In this document: piece by piece, positions 43,564-52,642 of the stretch
Layout: every line of letters begins with the position of its first letter
How positions within the stretch are numbered: position 1 is the stretch's first letter
Assembly: GCF_047238265.1 (NCBI RefSeq)
Contig: NZ_JBDFMM010000001.1
Location: forward strand, 5,456,001 to 5,520,000
Direction of reading: 5' to 3'
Length of the DNA: 64,000 nucleotides
From: Paenibacillus_F sp047238265
GTDB lineage: Bacteria; Bacillota; Bacilli; Paenibacillales; NBRC-103111
Position numbers and translations under genes: made by a program
The notes under the pieces: generated by a model
What the model was told of the DNA's origin: nothing
Database searches by the model: none
The model's input: only the letters and a program-made list of their open reading frames with translations

Positions 43564-44940
43564 CTAAGAAATGATTCCGACCGAGTACAGGAAAATAAGG
43601 ACGATCAGCGGCGGAATCACGATGCGGAGCAGGAACGTCCATACACTCAGCAGCGTGCCTTTGAGACCGGCTTCTTCCATGGCGCGTTTCGAGGCGTACG
43701 CGATAAAGAGCGTAACGACCAGTCCGCCGACAGGAAGCAGGACGTTGGAAGTGACGAAGTCCAAGGTATCGAACACCGTCTTGCCGCCGATTTTAAAGCC
43801 GCTCAGAACACCGCCGACAGACAAGGCGGACGGCACTCCGACGATAAAACAAACCGCGGTCGTCCAGGACGTCGCCTTGAGCCGGGACCATTTCCAGCGG
43901 TCCATCGCGAAGGCCACCGGCACTTCCAGCAGCGACAGGATCGAGGTGAAGGCAGCAATTGCCAGCAGGACGAAGAACAGTCCGCCGAAGGCCGCGCCCA
44001 GAGGCATCGAAGAGAATGCCGCGGGCAGCACGACGAACACAAGTCCGGGCCCTTGAGCCGGCTCCAGTCCGAAGGAGAATGTCGTCGGGAAGACGATGAG
44101 ACCCGCGATAAGGGCGTACAGCAGATTGCCGCCCGTAACCGCTACGGTCGCCTTGCCGAGAGACTGCTCTTTCTGCACGTAAGAGCCGTACGTGATCATG
44201 ACACCCATCCCGATCGACATCGAGAAGAAGGCCTGCCCGAGGGCAACGAGTGCGGATTCACCCGTCAGTTTGCTGAAATCCGGCTTCAGGAAAAATTCGA
44301 TGCCCGCTCCGGCTCCCGGAAGCGTCATGGCGCGTGCCATCAGAATGAGCAGCACAACCGCAAGCGCGGGTATGAGCACCTTGTTGAATTTTTCGATACC
44401 GCCGGATACTCCGCGCGCAATGACCCAGCCGGACAATCCCAGGATGAGGAACTGCCACGCAATCGGGCTGTAGCCGGACGTGAAGGTTTGAAACTGAACG
44501 GCATAATCCGTTCCTTTGTACAAGGCTCCCGTAAAGGAACTAAGCGCGTAATGCAGCGTCCAGCCCGCAATAACGGAATAGAAGGACGTGATCATAAAGG
44601 AACCGAACACTCCGAGAAAACCGAAGAAGCTCCAGCGTTTGGAACCCGACAAATTAAGAAAAGAGGTGGAAGCGTTCCCCCGTCCCGCCCGTCCTATCGC
44701 CATTTCGGCCAGCAAGACCGGCATACCGACGATGATAAGACAGATGATGAACAGGAGCACAAAAGCCGCTCCTCCATATATCCCCGTTATATACGGAAAT
44801 TTCCAAAGGTTGCCGAGACCGATCGCACTCCCGATCGCCGACATGATGAAACCGAGAGAAGAGAAGCGCTCCCCGCTCTTTTCACCGGCTGCCGGTCCTG
44901 AAGTTCCCCCGTTTAAATCTTGTTTGCTCAATGCTGTCAC
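43564..44940 (-). CDS. sodium:neurotransmitter symporter family transporter
   Basis: The 458-residue membrane protein has about 11-12 helices and the LeuT-fold landmark of the SNF family at residues 34-50 (MSAIGSAIGLGNLWKFPY), which forms the sodium and substrate site. The family couples sodium entry to amino-acid uptake. B. subtilis YocR and YhdH are similar in length. The substrate is not evident. It is monocistronic. Confidence 0.92.
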   Translation of the reverse strand: MTALSKQDLNGGTSGPAAGEKSGERFSSLGFIMSAIGSAIGLGNLWKFPYITGIYGGAAFVLLFIICLIIVGMPVLLAEMAIGRAGRGNASTSFLNLSGSKRWSFFGFLGVFGSFMITSFYSVIAGWTLHYALSSFTGALYKGTDYAVQFQTFTSGYSPIAWQFLILGLSGWVIARGVSGGIEKFNKVLIPALAVVLLILMARAMTLPGAGAGIEFFLKPDFSKLTGESALVALGQAFFSMSIGMGVMITYGSYVQKEQSLGKATVAVTGGNLLYALIAGLIVFPTTFSFGLEPAQGPGLVFVVLPAAFSSMPLGAAFGGLFFVLLAIAAFTSILSLLEVPVAFAMDRWKWSRLKATSWTTAVCFIVGVPSALSVGGVLSGFKIGGKTVFDTLDFVTSNVLLPVGGLVVTLFIAYASKRAMEEAGLKGTLLSVWTFLLRIVIPPLIVLIFLYSVGIIS

Positions 44941-45091
44941 CCGCTTGTATTAGTCTAGGATTTTAACGGTCTATATATAAGTCTGTATATAAACAGAGGT
45001 TTATTCTATCGGAAAGGAGAGGGCGTGTCCAGTTATTATTGACCTATGTTCAATAAAACAATATAAGTTCTTGAGGACTACGTCACGCAAT

Positions 45092-45120
45092 AAAAAACGG
45101 CCGCCCGCAAGGGGCCGCCG
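45092..45120 (-). terminator. terminator after the siderophore transporter operon
   Basis: On the minus strand a GC-rich stem with a small bulge (GGCGGCCCC TTGC GGGCGGCC) is followed by T6. Confidence 0.75.
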
Positions 45121-45137
45121 CGTCGCGATCTATTCGG

Positions 45138-46019
45138 TTAAACCGGCAAAGGCGCCGGATCGGACAAAGGCGATTCCGGGGACGTCGCGGTTTTGGCGTT
45201 CACGTAATTCACCATTTCCTCACAGCCCGGAAGTCTGCGCCCTTTACCGAAAGGCACACACGTAGGCGTTCCGAAAATAGGATCGCGGACCAGACGGCAG
45301 TTCAGGCCGAACACATGGCGGACCAGTTCCTCCGTCACGACTTCCTCAGGCTTGCCCGCGGCATAGACCTTCTTGTCGCAAATTGCGACGATATGGTGCG
45401 CGTACCGGCAGGCCAGGTTCAGATCGTGGAGAACCATGACAATCGTCGTGTTCTCCTTCTCGTTCAGCTCCCACAGAAGATCGAGAATTTCGATCTGATG
45501 CGTCATGTCGAGATACGTCGTCGGCTCGTCGAGCAGGATCGTATTGGTTCCCTGCGCGAGCGTCATGGCGATCCAGGCCCGCTGTCTCTGCCCGCCCGAC
45601 AGCGAATCCACCTGGCGCTCGGCCAGCGGAGCCATGCCCGTCGCTTCCAGCGCTTTCGTTACCGCAGCCTCGTCTTCCCGGGTCCACTGTTTAAGCCAGT
45701 TCTGGTGCGGGTAGCGGCCCTGTTTCACGAGCTCGAAGACAGTCATTCCTTCGGGAGCGGTAGGACCCTGCGGCAGAATCGCCATCTGACGGGCCACTTC
45801 CTTGGTGGACTGCTTCGCGATCTCCTGTCCGTTCAGCAGCACGGCTCCGTTCTTCGGCTTCATCAGCCGGGCCATGGAGCGCAGCAGCGTCGATTTACCG
45901 CAGCCGTTGCAGCCGATCAAGACGGTAATCTGACCTTTCGGAATCTCCAGATCGAGATCCTCGATAATATCCGTTTGATTGTAAGAAAGCGTCAGCGACT
46001 TGGTTTCGATCCCATACAT
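45138..46019 (-). CDS. iron-siderophore ABC transporter ATP-binding protein
   Basis: The 293-residue ATPase has Walker A GCNGCGKST (36-44), the signature LSGGQRQRAW and Walker B ILLDEPTTYLD, a FecE/FhuC/YusV-type pattern. It energises uptake through the two permeases encoded upstream. ATG 46019 follows AAAGGAG nine bases upstream; the longer open frame has no support. A gap of 183 bases separates it from the permease gene. A Cys replaces the usual residues in the P-loop (GCNGCGKS); both changes are conservative. Confidence 0.92.
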   Translation of the reverse strand: MYGIETKSLTLSYNQTDIIEDLDLEIPKGQITVLIGCNGCGKSTLLRSMARLMKPKNGAVLLNGQEIAKQSTKEVARQMAILPQGPTAPEGMTVFELVKQGRYPHQNWLKQWTREDEAAVTKALEATGMAPLAERQVDSLSGGQRQRAWIAMTLAQGTNTILLDEPTTYLDMTHQIEILDLLWELNEKENTTIVMVLHDLNLACRYAHHIVAICDKKVYAAGKPEEVVTEELVRHVFGLNCRLVRDPIFGTPTCVPFGKGRRLPGCEEMVNYVNAKTATSPESPLSDPAPLPV

Positions 46020-46202
46020 ACGCTCAATCTCCTTTGCCAAGAAAAAGTGGTGTTCATCCAGATGACGAGAGGCGTCTAAACGTTTCGTACGGCAGCAGGC
46101 GCTTGTTAGCTTCCGCACGAAAGGGCTGTCCGCCGCCCATGCGGATGACGGCAGGCCGTCTCCGGGCGCAGCGTCTTACTATCTATATACCGGCTCGTTC
46201 TT

Positions 46203-47258
46203 TTACGTGTTCCGGGATTTATACAGCAAATAAATAAAGTACGGGGCGCCGACGCAGGCGGTAAATATCCCCGCCGGATAATCGTGCGGCGGAAACGCCG
46301 TGCGGCCGATATAATCGGATACCAGCACGACCAGAGCGCCGAACAGCCCCGATGCGGGCAGCAAAGCGCCGTACGCGCTTCCGACAAGCCGCCGCGCCAT
46401 ATGCGGCGCGATCAGCCCGACGAAGGTGATGCCCCCGCCGAAGGCTACGGCCGAACCGGCAAGGGCGGTGCTGAGCAGAATCAGCACGACGCGCTGGCGG
46501 TTCACCCGGCTGCCCACGCTGGTGGCGACCGAATCGCCCAAGGCCTGCACGTTGAGGCTGCGCGCCATATAAGCGAGAATCGGAATCAGCACGGCCAGCC
46601 ATAAGGCCAGCGCTCCGACATGGCTCCAGTTCGAGCCGTACACGCTTCCCACCTTCCAGGTGACGGCCTGGGTGGTCAGCACCGGCGGAGCTAGCAGGAT
46701 CAGCATCGTGTTCACCGCGGACAGTGAAGCCGCGATTCCGATGCCGATCAGCACGAGCCTTACCGGCGGCAGCCCGTTCTTCCAGGCCAGGGCCATGATG
46801 ACCAGCGCCGTCAGCGAGGCGCCGACGAAGGCCGCAAGCGGCAGCCACTGGGCCTGGGAAAGGAACGTGCTGCTCGTGCCGGTCGTCATCACGATGAAGG
46901 CGACGACGAACACGCCGGCACCGTCGGTGATGCCGATAATATCCGGGGACGCCAGCGGATTGCGGCTGACGCCCTGCAGGATCGCTCCGGCCATAGACAG
47001 AGCCGCACCTACCATAACCGCCACGAGAACCCGCGGCAGCCGGAACGTGCGGATGACGAGCTCATCCTGCGGCGTTCCTGTCCCGAACAGCGTGCGGAGC
47101 ACCTGCAGCGGGCTGATTTTGATCTCTCCCGTGCCCGTCGAGACGAGCATGAGGAGGAAGAGCAGCACCGCGAGAACCGCGGTGACGAGCAGGGCCCGTT
47201 TATCCAGTACGAATGAAACGGACGGCCATTTTAGACGAATATGTTTGTAACGGCTCAT
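46203..47258 (-). CDS. iron-siderophore ABC transporter permease
   Basis: The 351-residue protein is a FecCD-family permease with about nine to ten helices and the landmarks LRTLFGTGTPQDELVIRTFRLPRVL, GAALSMAGAILQGVSRNPLASPDIIG and the coupling-helix region near GGGITFVGLIAPHMARRLVG. It pairs with the permease of the preceding gene, whose stop overlaps this ATG by four bases. Uptake of a ferric siderophore is inferred from the family and the Fur box. Confidence 0.92.
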   Translation of the reverse strand: MSRYKHIRLKWPSVSFVLDKRALLVTAVLAVLLFLLMLVSTGTGEIKISPLQVLRTLFGTGTPQDELVIRTFRLPRVLVAVMVGAALSMAGAILQGVSRNPLASPDIIGITDGAGVFVVAFIVMTTGTSSTFLSQAQWLPLAAFVGASLTALVIMALAWKNGLPPVRLVLIGIGIAASLSAVNTMLILLAPPVLTTQAVTWKVGSVYGSNWSHVGALALWLAVLIPILAYMARSLNVQALGDSVATSVGSRVNRQRVVLILLSTALAGSAVAFGGGITFVGLIAPHMARRLVGSAYGALLPASGLFGALVVLVSDYIGRTAFPPHDYPAGIFTACVGAPYFIYLLYKSRNT

Positions 47259-48295
47259 GAGGAAGTCTTAAACCCCCTCCGCGCGATATAGACGAAAAAC
47301 GGCGTTCCGATAAAGGCCGTCATCACACCGACCGGCACTTCCTGCGGCATGATGATGAAACGCGACAGCGTATCGGCCGCCACCAGCAGCAGCGCCCCGC
47401 AGATTCCCGCATACGGGATGACCCAGCGGTGATCGAAGCCGACGAGCGACCGGACGAGATGCGGCACGATAATGCCGACGAATCCGATCGGGCCCGCCAC
47501 GGCGACGGAGCCTCCCGCCAGGAAAACGACGACGACGGCCGCGATCAGCTTGATGTAAACCGTTCGCTGGCCCAGCCCGACAGCCACGTCGTCGCCCATC
47601 ATCAGGACGTTGATCTGGCTCGACAGCAGCAGCGCGGCGATCCAGGCCGCTCCAAGATAAGGCAGCACCGGGAGCAAAATGTCCAGCTTGCGCCCCTCGA
47701 CCGACCCGGCCAGCCAGTACAGAACGTCCTGGATGCGCGTCTCGTTGGAGAGCAGCACGCCCTGCGTCAGCGAGTTCGCCAAGGCGGCGACCGCCGCGCC
47801 CGCAAGCGTCAGCTTCATGGGCGTAAGCCCTTCGCGTCCGACGGAGCCGAGCATGTACACGACCGCCGACGCGATTGCCGCGCCCAGAAAAGCGATCCAC
47901 GCCAGCGTGGACAGCGAGCTGACCGACAGCAGCGACATCGCGATCACGATGAGCAGGCCCGCGCCCGCATTAATGCCGAGAAGCCCCGGCGAAGCGAGCG
48001 GATTCTTCGTAAGCGCCTGCATGAGCACACCCGCAATGGCGAGGCTCGAACCCACGGCGGCCGCAATCAGCGCCCTGGGCATCCGCGCTTCGCGGATGAT
48101 CAGATGCTCGTTGGAGCCGTTGAAAGCACGGTAGGCATCCCAGGCGGTATGCCAGCTTGTGCCCGTATATCCGTAAACGATGCTGCATCCCATAGCGAGT
48201 ATAAGCAAAGCGGCACCGGCCAGAAGTCCTATGGTTTTGAATGTGTTCGTTCTTAGAGGCAAAATCGGCAAACCCCTTTTGCGAGTAACGGGCAT
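47255..48295 (-). CDS. iron-siderophore ABC transporter permease
   Basis: The 346-residue FecCD-family permease shows REARMPRALIAAAVGSSLAIAG, QALTKNPLASPGLLGINAG and GPIGFVGIIVPHLVRSLVG. It is the first gene of a three-gene operon (two permeases and ATPase) under a perfect Fur box. I chose ATG 48295 (AAGGG nine bases upstream) because the longer frame to 48385 would translate the promoter and Fur box. No binding-protein gene is present here, so a binding protein must be encoded elsewhere. Confidence 0.9.
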   Translation of the reverse strand: MPVTRKRGLPILPLRTNTFKTIGLLAGAALLILAMGCSIVYGYTGTSWHTAWDAYRAFNGSNEHLIIREARMPRALIAAAVGSSLAIAGVLMQALTKNPLASPGLLGINAGAGLLIVIAMSLLSVSSLSTLAWIAFLGAAIASAVVYMLGSVGREGLTPMKLTLAGAAVAALANSLTQGVLLSNETRIQDVLYWLAGSVEGRKLDILLPVLPYLGAAWIAALLLSSQINVLMMGDDVAVGLGQRTVYIKLIAAVVVVFLAGGSVAVAGPIGFVGIIVPHLVRSLVGFDHRWVIPYAGICGALLLVAADTLSRFIIMPQEVPVGVMTAFIGTPFFVYIARRGFKTSS

Positions 48296-48334
48296 ACGTA
48301 CAAACCCTTTACGCCCTATCCCTATTCTCCCTTT

Positions 48335-48363
48335 AGTGTAAGATACGCCCGGCTCAATGTCAA
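48335..48363 (-). promoter_or_regulatory. promoter of the siderophore transporter operon
   Basis: On the minus strand TTGACA (48358-48363) and TACACT (48335-48340) are 17 bases apart, immediately downstream of the Fur box. Confidence 0.75.
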
Positions 48364-48369
48364 TGAAGT

Positions 48370-48384
48370 TGATAATCATTATCA
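48370..48384. promoter_or_regulatory. Fur box
   Basis: TGATAATCATTATCA is a perfect match to the Bacillus 7-1-7 Fur consensus. It lies directly upstream of the -35 element of the siderophore transporter operon, which implies repression when iron is plentiful. Confidence 0.92.
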
Positions 48385-48433
48385 CACCTAAACGTGACGA
48401 TTTCCGGGACGATTATACTTATTCTTATCTAAG

Positions 48434-48472
48434 AAAAAATACCCATCCCCCCGGTATCGGGAGAATGGGTAC
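48434..48472 (-). terminator. terminator after gmuE
   Basis: On the minus strand TACCCAT-C-CCCG / CGGG-GG-ATGGGTA is followed by a T6 run. Confidence 0.8.
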
Positions 48473-48488
48473 GGTCTTTACGAATCCG

Positions 48489-49376
48489 CTATCGGATTTC
48501 CGATCCGAGCGCGCGGGCGGCCAGCGCGAGCGCGCCGCAAATTCCGGCGTTGTCGCCGAGCTGCGGGTACACGACGTAGTCGGCGATCCCCGCCATAACT
48601 TCTTCTTTCTGAACGTAACCGTTCAGAAGCTCCTGCAGGCGGGCGTGGATCAGCGGAAACAGCTGCTGCTGTTTCATCACGCCTCCGCCCATGATGATCT
48701 TCTCCGGCGACAGGATCAGAATGTAGTTCATCAGCGCCTGGGCCAGGTAGTCGGCTTCGAGTTCCCAAGCCTTGTGGTCCGTGCCCAGCCCGGTTCCCTT
48801 CACTCCCCAGCGCGCCTCGATGGCCGGGCCTGCCGCCAGTCCTTCCAGGCAGTCTTTATGGTACGGACATTTTCCTTCATAAGCGTCTTCCGCATTGCGG
48901 CGGACGAAGATGTGGCCCATTTCCGGATGCGTGAGCCCGTGAACGAGCTTGCCGCCTACGACCGCTCCCGCTCCGATCCCGGTTCCCACCGTAATATAGA
49001 GGCAGCTCTCCAGCCCCTTGGCCGCTCCCCAGGTCGCTTCCCCGAGCGCCGCGCCGTTCACGTCCGTATCGAATTCCATCGGTACGTCGAAATGCTTTTT
49101 CAATTCACCCAAAATGTTATAGTTACCCCAATGCGGCTTGGGGGTCGTTGTAATATAGCCGTAAGTCGGACTCTTCTTATTCGGATCTACCGGCCCGAAC
49201 GAGCCTACGCCGAGCGCCTCGATCCCTTTGCCCTCGAAGAACGCACGGACGCTGCCCATTGTCTCTTCCGGCGTGGTCGTCGGGAAACTTGCCCGCTCCA
49301 GTACCGTTCCGTCCTCATTGCCTATCGCACAGACAAACTTGGTTCCGCCTGCTTCAATTGCTCCTAATGTACGCAT
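48489..49376 (-). CDS. gmuE: ROK-family fructokinase
   Basis: The 295-residue cytoplasmic kinase phosphorylates fructose with ATP. The ROK features are present: N-terminal phosphate loop GAIEAGGTKFVCAIG, catalytic Asp in FDTDVNGAALGE, TVGTGIGAGAV, and the zinc site HPEMGHIFVRR then CPYHKDCLEG. It closely resembles B. subtilis GmuE/YdhR in sequence and length. It stands alone, not in a mannan cluster. ATG 49376 follows GGAAGAGGAGA. Confidence 0.93.
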   Translation of the reverse strand: MRTLGAIEAGGTKFVCAIGNEDGTVLERASFPTTTPEETMGSVRAFFEGKGIEALGVGSFGPVDPNKKSPTYGYITTTPKPHWGNYNILGELKKHFDVPMEFDTDVNGAALGEATWGAAKGLESCLYITVGTGIGAGAVVGGKLVHGLTHPEMGHIFVRRNAEDAYEGKCPYHKDCLEGLAAGPAIEARWGVKGTGLGTDHKAWELEADYLAQALMNYILILSPEKIIMGGGVMKQQQLFPLIHARLQELLNGYVQKEEVMAGIADYVVYPQLGDNAGICGALALAARALGSEIR

Positions 49377-49406
49377 CTGCTGTGTCCTCTCCTCTTCCGG
49401 TTACGA

Positions 49407-49446
49407 AAACAGACGGTCAGGAGAACGCGTCTCCCGGCCGTCTGTT
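49407..49446 (-). terminator. terminator after the HtrA-like gene
   Basis: Hairpin AACAGACGG / CCGTCTGTT with an inner GGAGA/TCTCC pairing, followed on the minus strand by TTTTCG. Confidence 0.75.
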
Positions 49447-49510
49447 CCTGTTATGCCCATTGTAAGAGATGCCGGATGGACATGCAATCGTTCCCGTCAC
49501 ACAAATCCGA

Positions 49511-52003
49511 CTATTTTCCGAAAACCATCGAACGGACCGCCTTATTCAAACGCTCCGCGTTGGCCTCGGTATGCACCGCGTCGTTCAGCCTCGCCGTGAT
49601 TACGTAGACCTTCCCGTTTCTCGAAAGCACATACTCGGTTTCCTCGTAGCCGACTTTCTTCACCGAGTAATGAACGGTAAATTTGCGGGCTGTCGTTCCC
49701 AGCAGGCTGACATCCTCCGCTTTGACCTTGTAATCCGCATCGGCCTCGGCGCTTTCCTCGTGGCCGGCGTTTATTTCCACGGCCTTCTCCTGCCAATCTT
49801 CCCCTTCCTCCACGCCTACGGCAAAGTAACCGCCGGTGAAGCTAAATAGAGAAGCGCCGCCCTTCTCAAACTCCGGGTACCCGTAGTCTTCCCCGTATTC
49901 GCGGGTCCACGTTTCCGGTATTTTCACGGAATATCCGTAGTCCTCATCGGCGTACCGGATCGTACGGTTCTTATCCAGCATTTCCTGCTCGTCCTGAATG
50001 AAGCCTACGCCGGCGTCCATTTTTTTAACATCCAGACGAATGGATGAGATTACGGTTCCTAGAAGCTTATCTGCTTCACCGGCCTTCAGTTCTTTCGGGT
50101 AATGAATCGAAAACTTGTATTTGTATCCTTCTTTCACCAGGTAAACATGGTGGATACTTCCCCACTTGTCGCCCATCGTCGAAGAAAACGTGACCTCCCG
50201 CGACTCCGTACCGTCCAGTGTTCCCTGTTTTATTTCCGAAGTTTCCCTGAAAGAAGGCACGAAAGTTTCTTCGAAAGCCGTTTTGTCCCGTTTCACCCAG
50301 GCATCGAGCGTATCTCCCTGTGCCTGGGAAGTCACTTCGATGGAGATGCCTTGGGTCATGCTGTCGTTCGAATACTGGATATCGGTCCGGTAAGGGGACT
50401 CGTTCCATTTGTCGGGCAGAGCAAAGGTAAGCCCGTACTCGTTCGATATTTCCTCTCCGCCGCCGCTTTTCGTCTTGGCAATGTCCTTGAGCTTGGCATC
50501 TTGACGGTCGAAAGCGGTCCGGAAGCTGTCGAGCAGATCGCCGTAGCTGTTCGGCCCCGCTTTCGTGCCGTTTTCTTTGTCCTCGCTGTAAGTCAAGGTC
50601 AGCCCGTACAGCTTGTCATGGTCCTGATAAAGCCGGATCTGGTAAACCATGCCTCCCAGCTTGCCGGTTACTTTGGCGTAAGGCTGCGGGCCGCTCTTTA
50701 CATACTGCTTCTCCAGAATCGTGCCCATTTTCAGCTCCGCAGCGGTTTTAAGCAGCATGGCGGGCGAAAGCTCGTCATCCTGGTCTTCGACGGAGACGGA
50801 GAGCGTGAAGTCGCCTTTGGCGTCGGCAAACCGGACTTCCGTACCGTCCGCGCTCTGGGACTGTTTGATCAGCCCGCTCGGATATTTCATCGACCAGCCC
50901 AGGCTGCTGTCTCCGATTTTCGTCTTACCCCGGTCCGTATTCAGTCCCGTGTTATCGGTATTATCGGTCTGACGGGTATCCTCGGACTTCTCTTCACCCA
51001 GCACGACCTCACGGGTTACCGTCTTGCCTCCCGCCTGCATGATCAGCTTTACGCTCTGTCCGGGCAAGTACTGCTTCAGAACTTCGTTGTATTGGACAGT
51101 CGTGTCTACCGCCTTGTCACCGATAGATACCAGGGTGTCTCCCTCTTCGATACCCGCCTTTTCGGCCGGCGAGCCCGGTTCGACACGCGAAACCGTCAGG
51201 CCGTCATCGGAAGGAAGGCCCACGGCCGCTTCCCAGCTTTCTTCCAGTTTCAGCCCCAGAAACGGGCGCTTCACTTTGCCGTAAGCTTCGAAATGTTTGA
51301 GCACGTAGTCTACGGTGTCCACGGGAATGGCAAACCCGAGATTGTCGACTCCGTACTCCGAATATTTAAGCGTATTGATGCCGACCACTTCGCCCTTCAT
51401 GTTCACGAGAGCGCCCCCGCTGTTGCCCGGGTTGATCGCCGCATCCGTCTGGATAAGCCGGTATTGATCGTTCACCGAGCGGTCGATGCCGCTCACGATC
51501 CCCACGGTTACGGAGTTGCGCAGCGCGAACGAAACCGGCGTACCGATCGCGACGACGGTCTCACCGACGCGAAGGCTTTTCGGATCGGCGAACGAAGCCG
51601 TCTGAAGGCCGGACGCTTCGATCTTGACCAGAGCCAGATCGCTCTGTTCGTCCAGATTGGTCACTTTGCCGGTATGAGACTTGCCGTCGGATGTCACGAT
51701 GACGAGGTTGCTCATGCTCTTCACGACATGCGCGTTCGTCACGATGACTCCGTTCGATTTAATGATCACTCCCGTGCCGTGCGCCAGATCGTAGCGGTCT
51801 TTATCTGTGCCTTTATCGGTCTTGCCGCCGGTCGGCTTGCCGATGATGGCCACTACGGAAGGCGATGTGCGCGCGATAATTTGCGGCAGCTCGTCCGAAT
51901 CGGCCGCAGCCCGCACAGGCGTGCCGAATCCGAAGCCGGAAGCGGCCGCCAGCATGATCGCCAGCATAATTCCGCACAGCCGGAAGGTATTACGGTTTAG
52001 CAT
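49511..52003 (-). CDS. secreted HtrA-like serine protease with three C-terminal PsbP-like domains
   Basis: The 830-residue protein has a signal peptide (residues 1-33, ending VRAAA), a trypsin-like protease domain with triad H92 (TNAHVV), D122 (SDLALVK) and S195 (GNSGGAL), and a PDZ domain (about 245-335). A Thr/Asp-rich linker follows, then three repeats of a PsbP/DUF1795-like domain at about 366-500, 520-660 and 687-830. Each begins with a strand such as YGLTFALPDKW or YGYSVKIPETW and ends with a helix (LLDSFRTAF, LLGTVISSIRL, LNKAVRSMVF). Typical HtrA proteases stop after the PDZ. The extra domains may bind substrates or cell wall. It acts outside the membrane and is monocistronic. Confidence 0.88.
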   Translation of the reverse strand: MLNRNTFRLCGIMLAIMLAAASGFGFGTPVRAAADSDELPQIIARTSPSVVAIIGKPTGGKTDKGTDKDRYDLAHGTGVIIKSNGVIVTNAHVVKSMSNLVIVTSDGKSHTGKVTNLDEQSDLALVKIEASGLQTASFADPKSLRVGETVVAIGTPVSFALRNSVTVGIVSGIDRSVNDQYRLIQTDAAINPGNSGGALVNMKGEVVGINTLKYSEYGVDNLGFAIPVDTVDYVLKHFEAYGKVKRPFLGLKLEESWEAAVGLPSDDGLTVSRVEPGSPAEKAGIEEGDTLVSIGDKAVDTTVQYNEVLKQYLPGQSVKLIMQAGGKTVTREVVLGEEKSEDTRQTDNTDNTGLNTDRGKTKIGDSSLGWSMKYPSGLIKQSQSADGTEVRFADAKGDFTLSVSVEDQDDELSPAMLLKTAAELKMGTILEKQYVKSGPQPYAKVTGKLGGMVYQIRLYQDHDKLYGLTLTYSEDKENGTKAGPNSYGDLLDSFRTAFDRQDAKLKDIAKTKSGGGEEISNEYGLTFALPDKWNESPYRTDIQYSNDSMTQGISIEVTSQAQGDTLDAWVKRDKTAFEETFVPSFRETSEIKQGTLDGTESREVTFSSTMGDKWGSIHHVYLVKEGYKYKFSIHYPKELKAGEADKLLGTVISSIRLDVKKMDAGVGFIQDEQEMLDKNRTIRYADEDYGYSVKIPETWTREYGEDYGYPEFEKGGASLFSFTGGYFAVGVEEGEDWQEKAVEINAGHEESAEADADYKVKAEDVSLLGTTARKFTVHYSVKKVGYEETEYVLSRNGKVYVITARLNDAVHTEANAERLNKAVRSMVFGK

Positions 52004-52200
52004 TGGTTGACCCCATTCCCCATGAAAAATTTGGCAATATGTATATTCCGCTTCAAATCTAGCACATTCCTCCGGGGTCGGCAATGGAATTTTTTCATGT
52101 CAAAACATCTCTCTCCAGGCTCACGTCCCGCACCGAATGCCCAGCCGGCACATACAATACGTCAGTTACTATCCTGACTCCGACCATGGGAGGAACGTAT

Positions 52201-52578
52201 ATGATTACTTATGTCGTGCAGCCCGGCGACACGCTGTATCTGATCGCTAACCGCTACAACACCACGGTGGAAGCTCTGCTCCGTGCCAACAACTTGTCCA
52301 CCCCTTATGTCTATGTGGGGCAGACGCTCTATATTCCCGCTCCGGGACCGGTGCCTGGTCCAGGACCTTGGCCTGGCCCGGGTCCAGGGCCGGGGCCTGC
52401 ACCAGGACCGGGACCGGGGCCAGGACCCGGCTTCGGAAACCTGGAGCAGCGCGTAAACCGGCTGGAACGTGAATTCAACCAGCTTAACCGGGAGCTGGGC
52501 AGACTCACGCGGGAAGTCAACCGGCTTGATCAGCGGCTGGATCGGCTGGAGCAGCGGGTTACCAAGCTGGAGCGCTAG
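52201..52578 (+). CDS. LysM protein with Pro-Gly linker and C-terminal coiled coil
   Basis: The 125-residue protein has three clear parts: one LysM peptidoglycan-binding domain at the very N terminus (ITYVVQPGDTLYLIANRYNT, with YVGQTLYIP), a Pro/Gly repeat linker of about 32 residues, and a C-terminal heptad-repeat helix (LEQRVNRLEREFNQLNREL and on to the end) that probably oligomerises. ATG 52201 follows GGGAGG; a longer frame to 52084 has no ribosome binding site. No signal peptide is present, as is common for LysM proteins of the spore coat or cortex. That location is an inference. It ends at a strong terminator. Confidence 0.82.
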   Translation: MITYVVQPGDTLYLIANRYNTTVEALLRANNLSTPYVYVGQTLYIPAPGPVPGPGPWPGPGPGPGPAPGPGPGPGPGFGNLEQRVNRLEREFNQLNRELGRLTREVNRLDQRLDRLEQRVTKLER

Positions 52579-52598
52579 ATCGGGGTCACCGCAGCGCA

Positions 52599-52637
52599 AA
52601 AAGGACTTTGGAGCGCATTCGCCTCCAAAGTCCTTTT
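52599..52637. terminator. bidirectional terminator between LysM and SLH-Ig genes
   Basis: A perfect 15-bp stem (AAAAGGACTTTGGAG / CTCCAAAGTCCTTTT) lies between convergent genes. Confidence 0.92.
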
Positions 52638-52642
52638 CGTTT

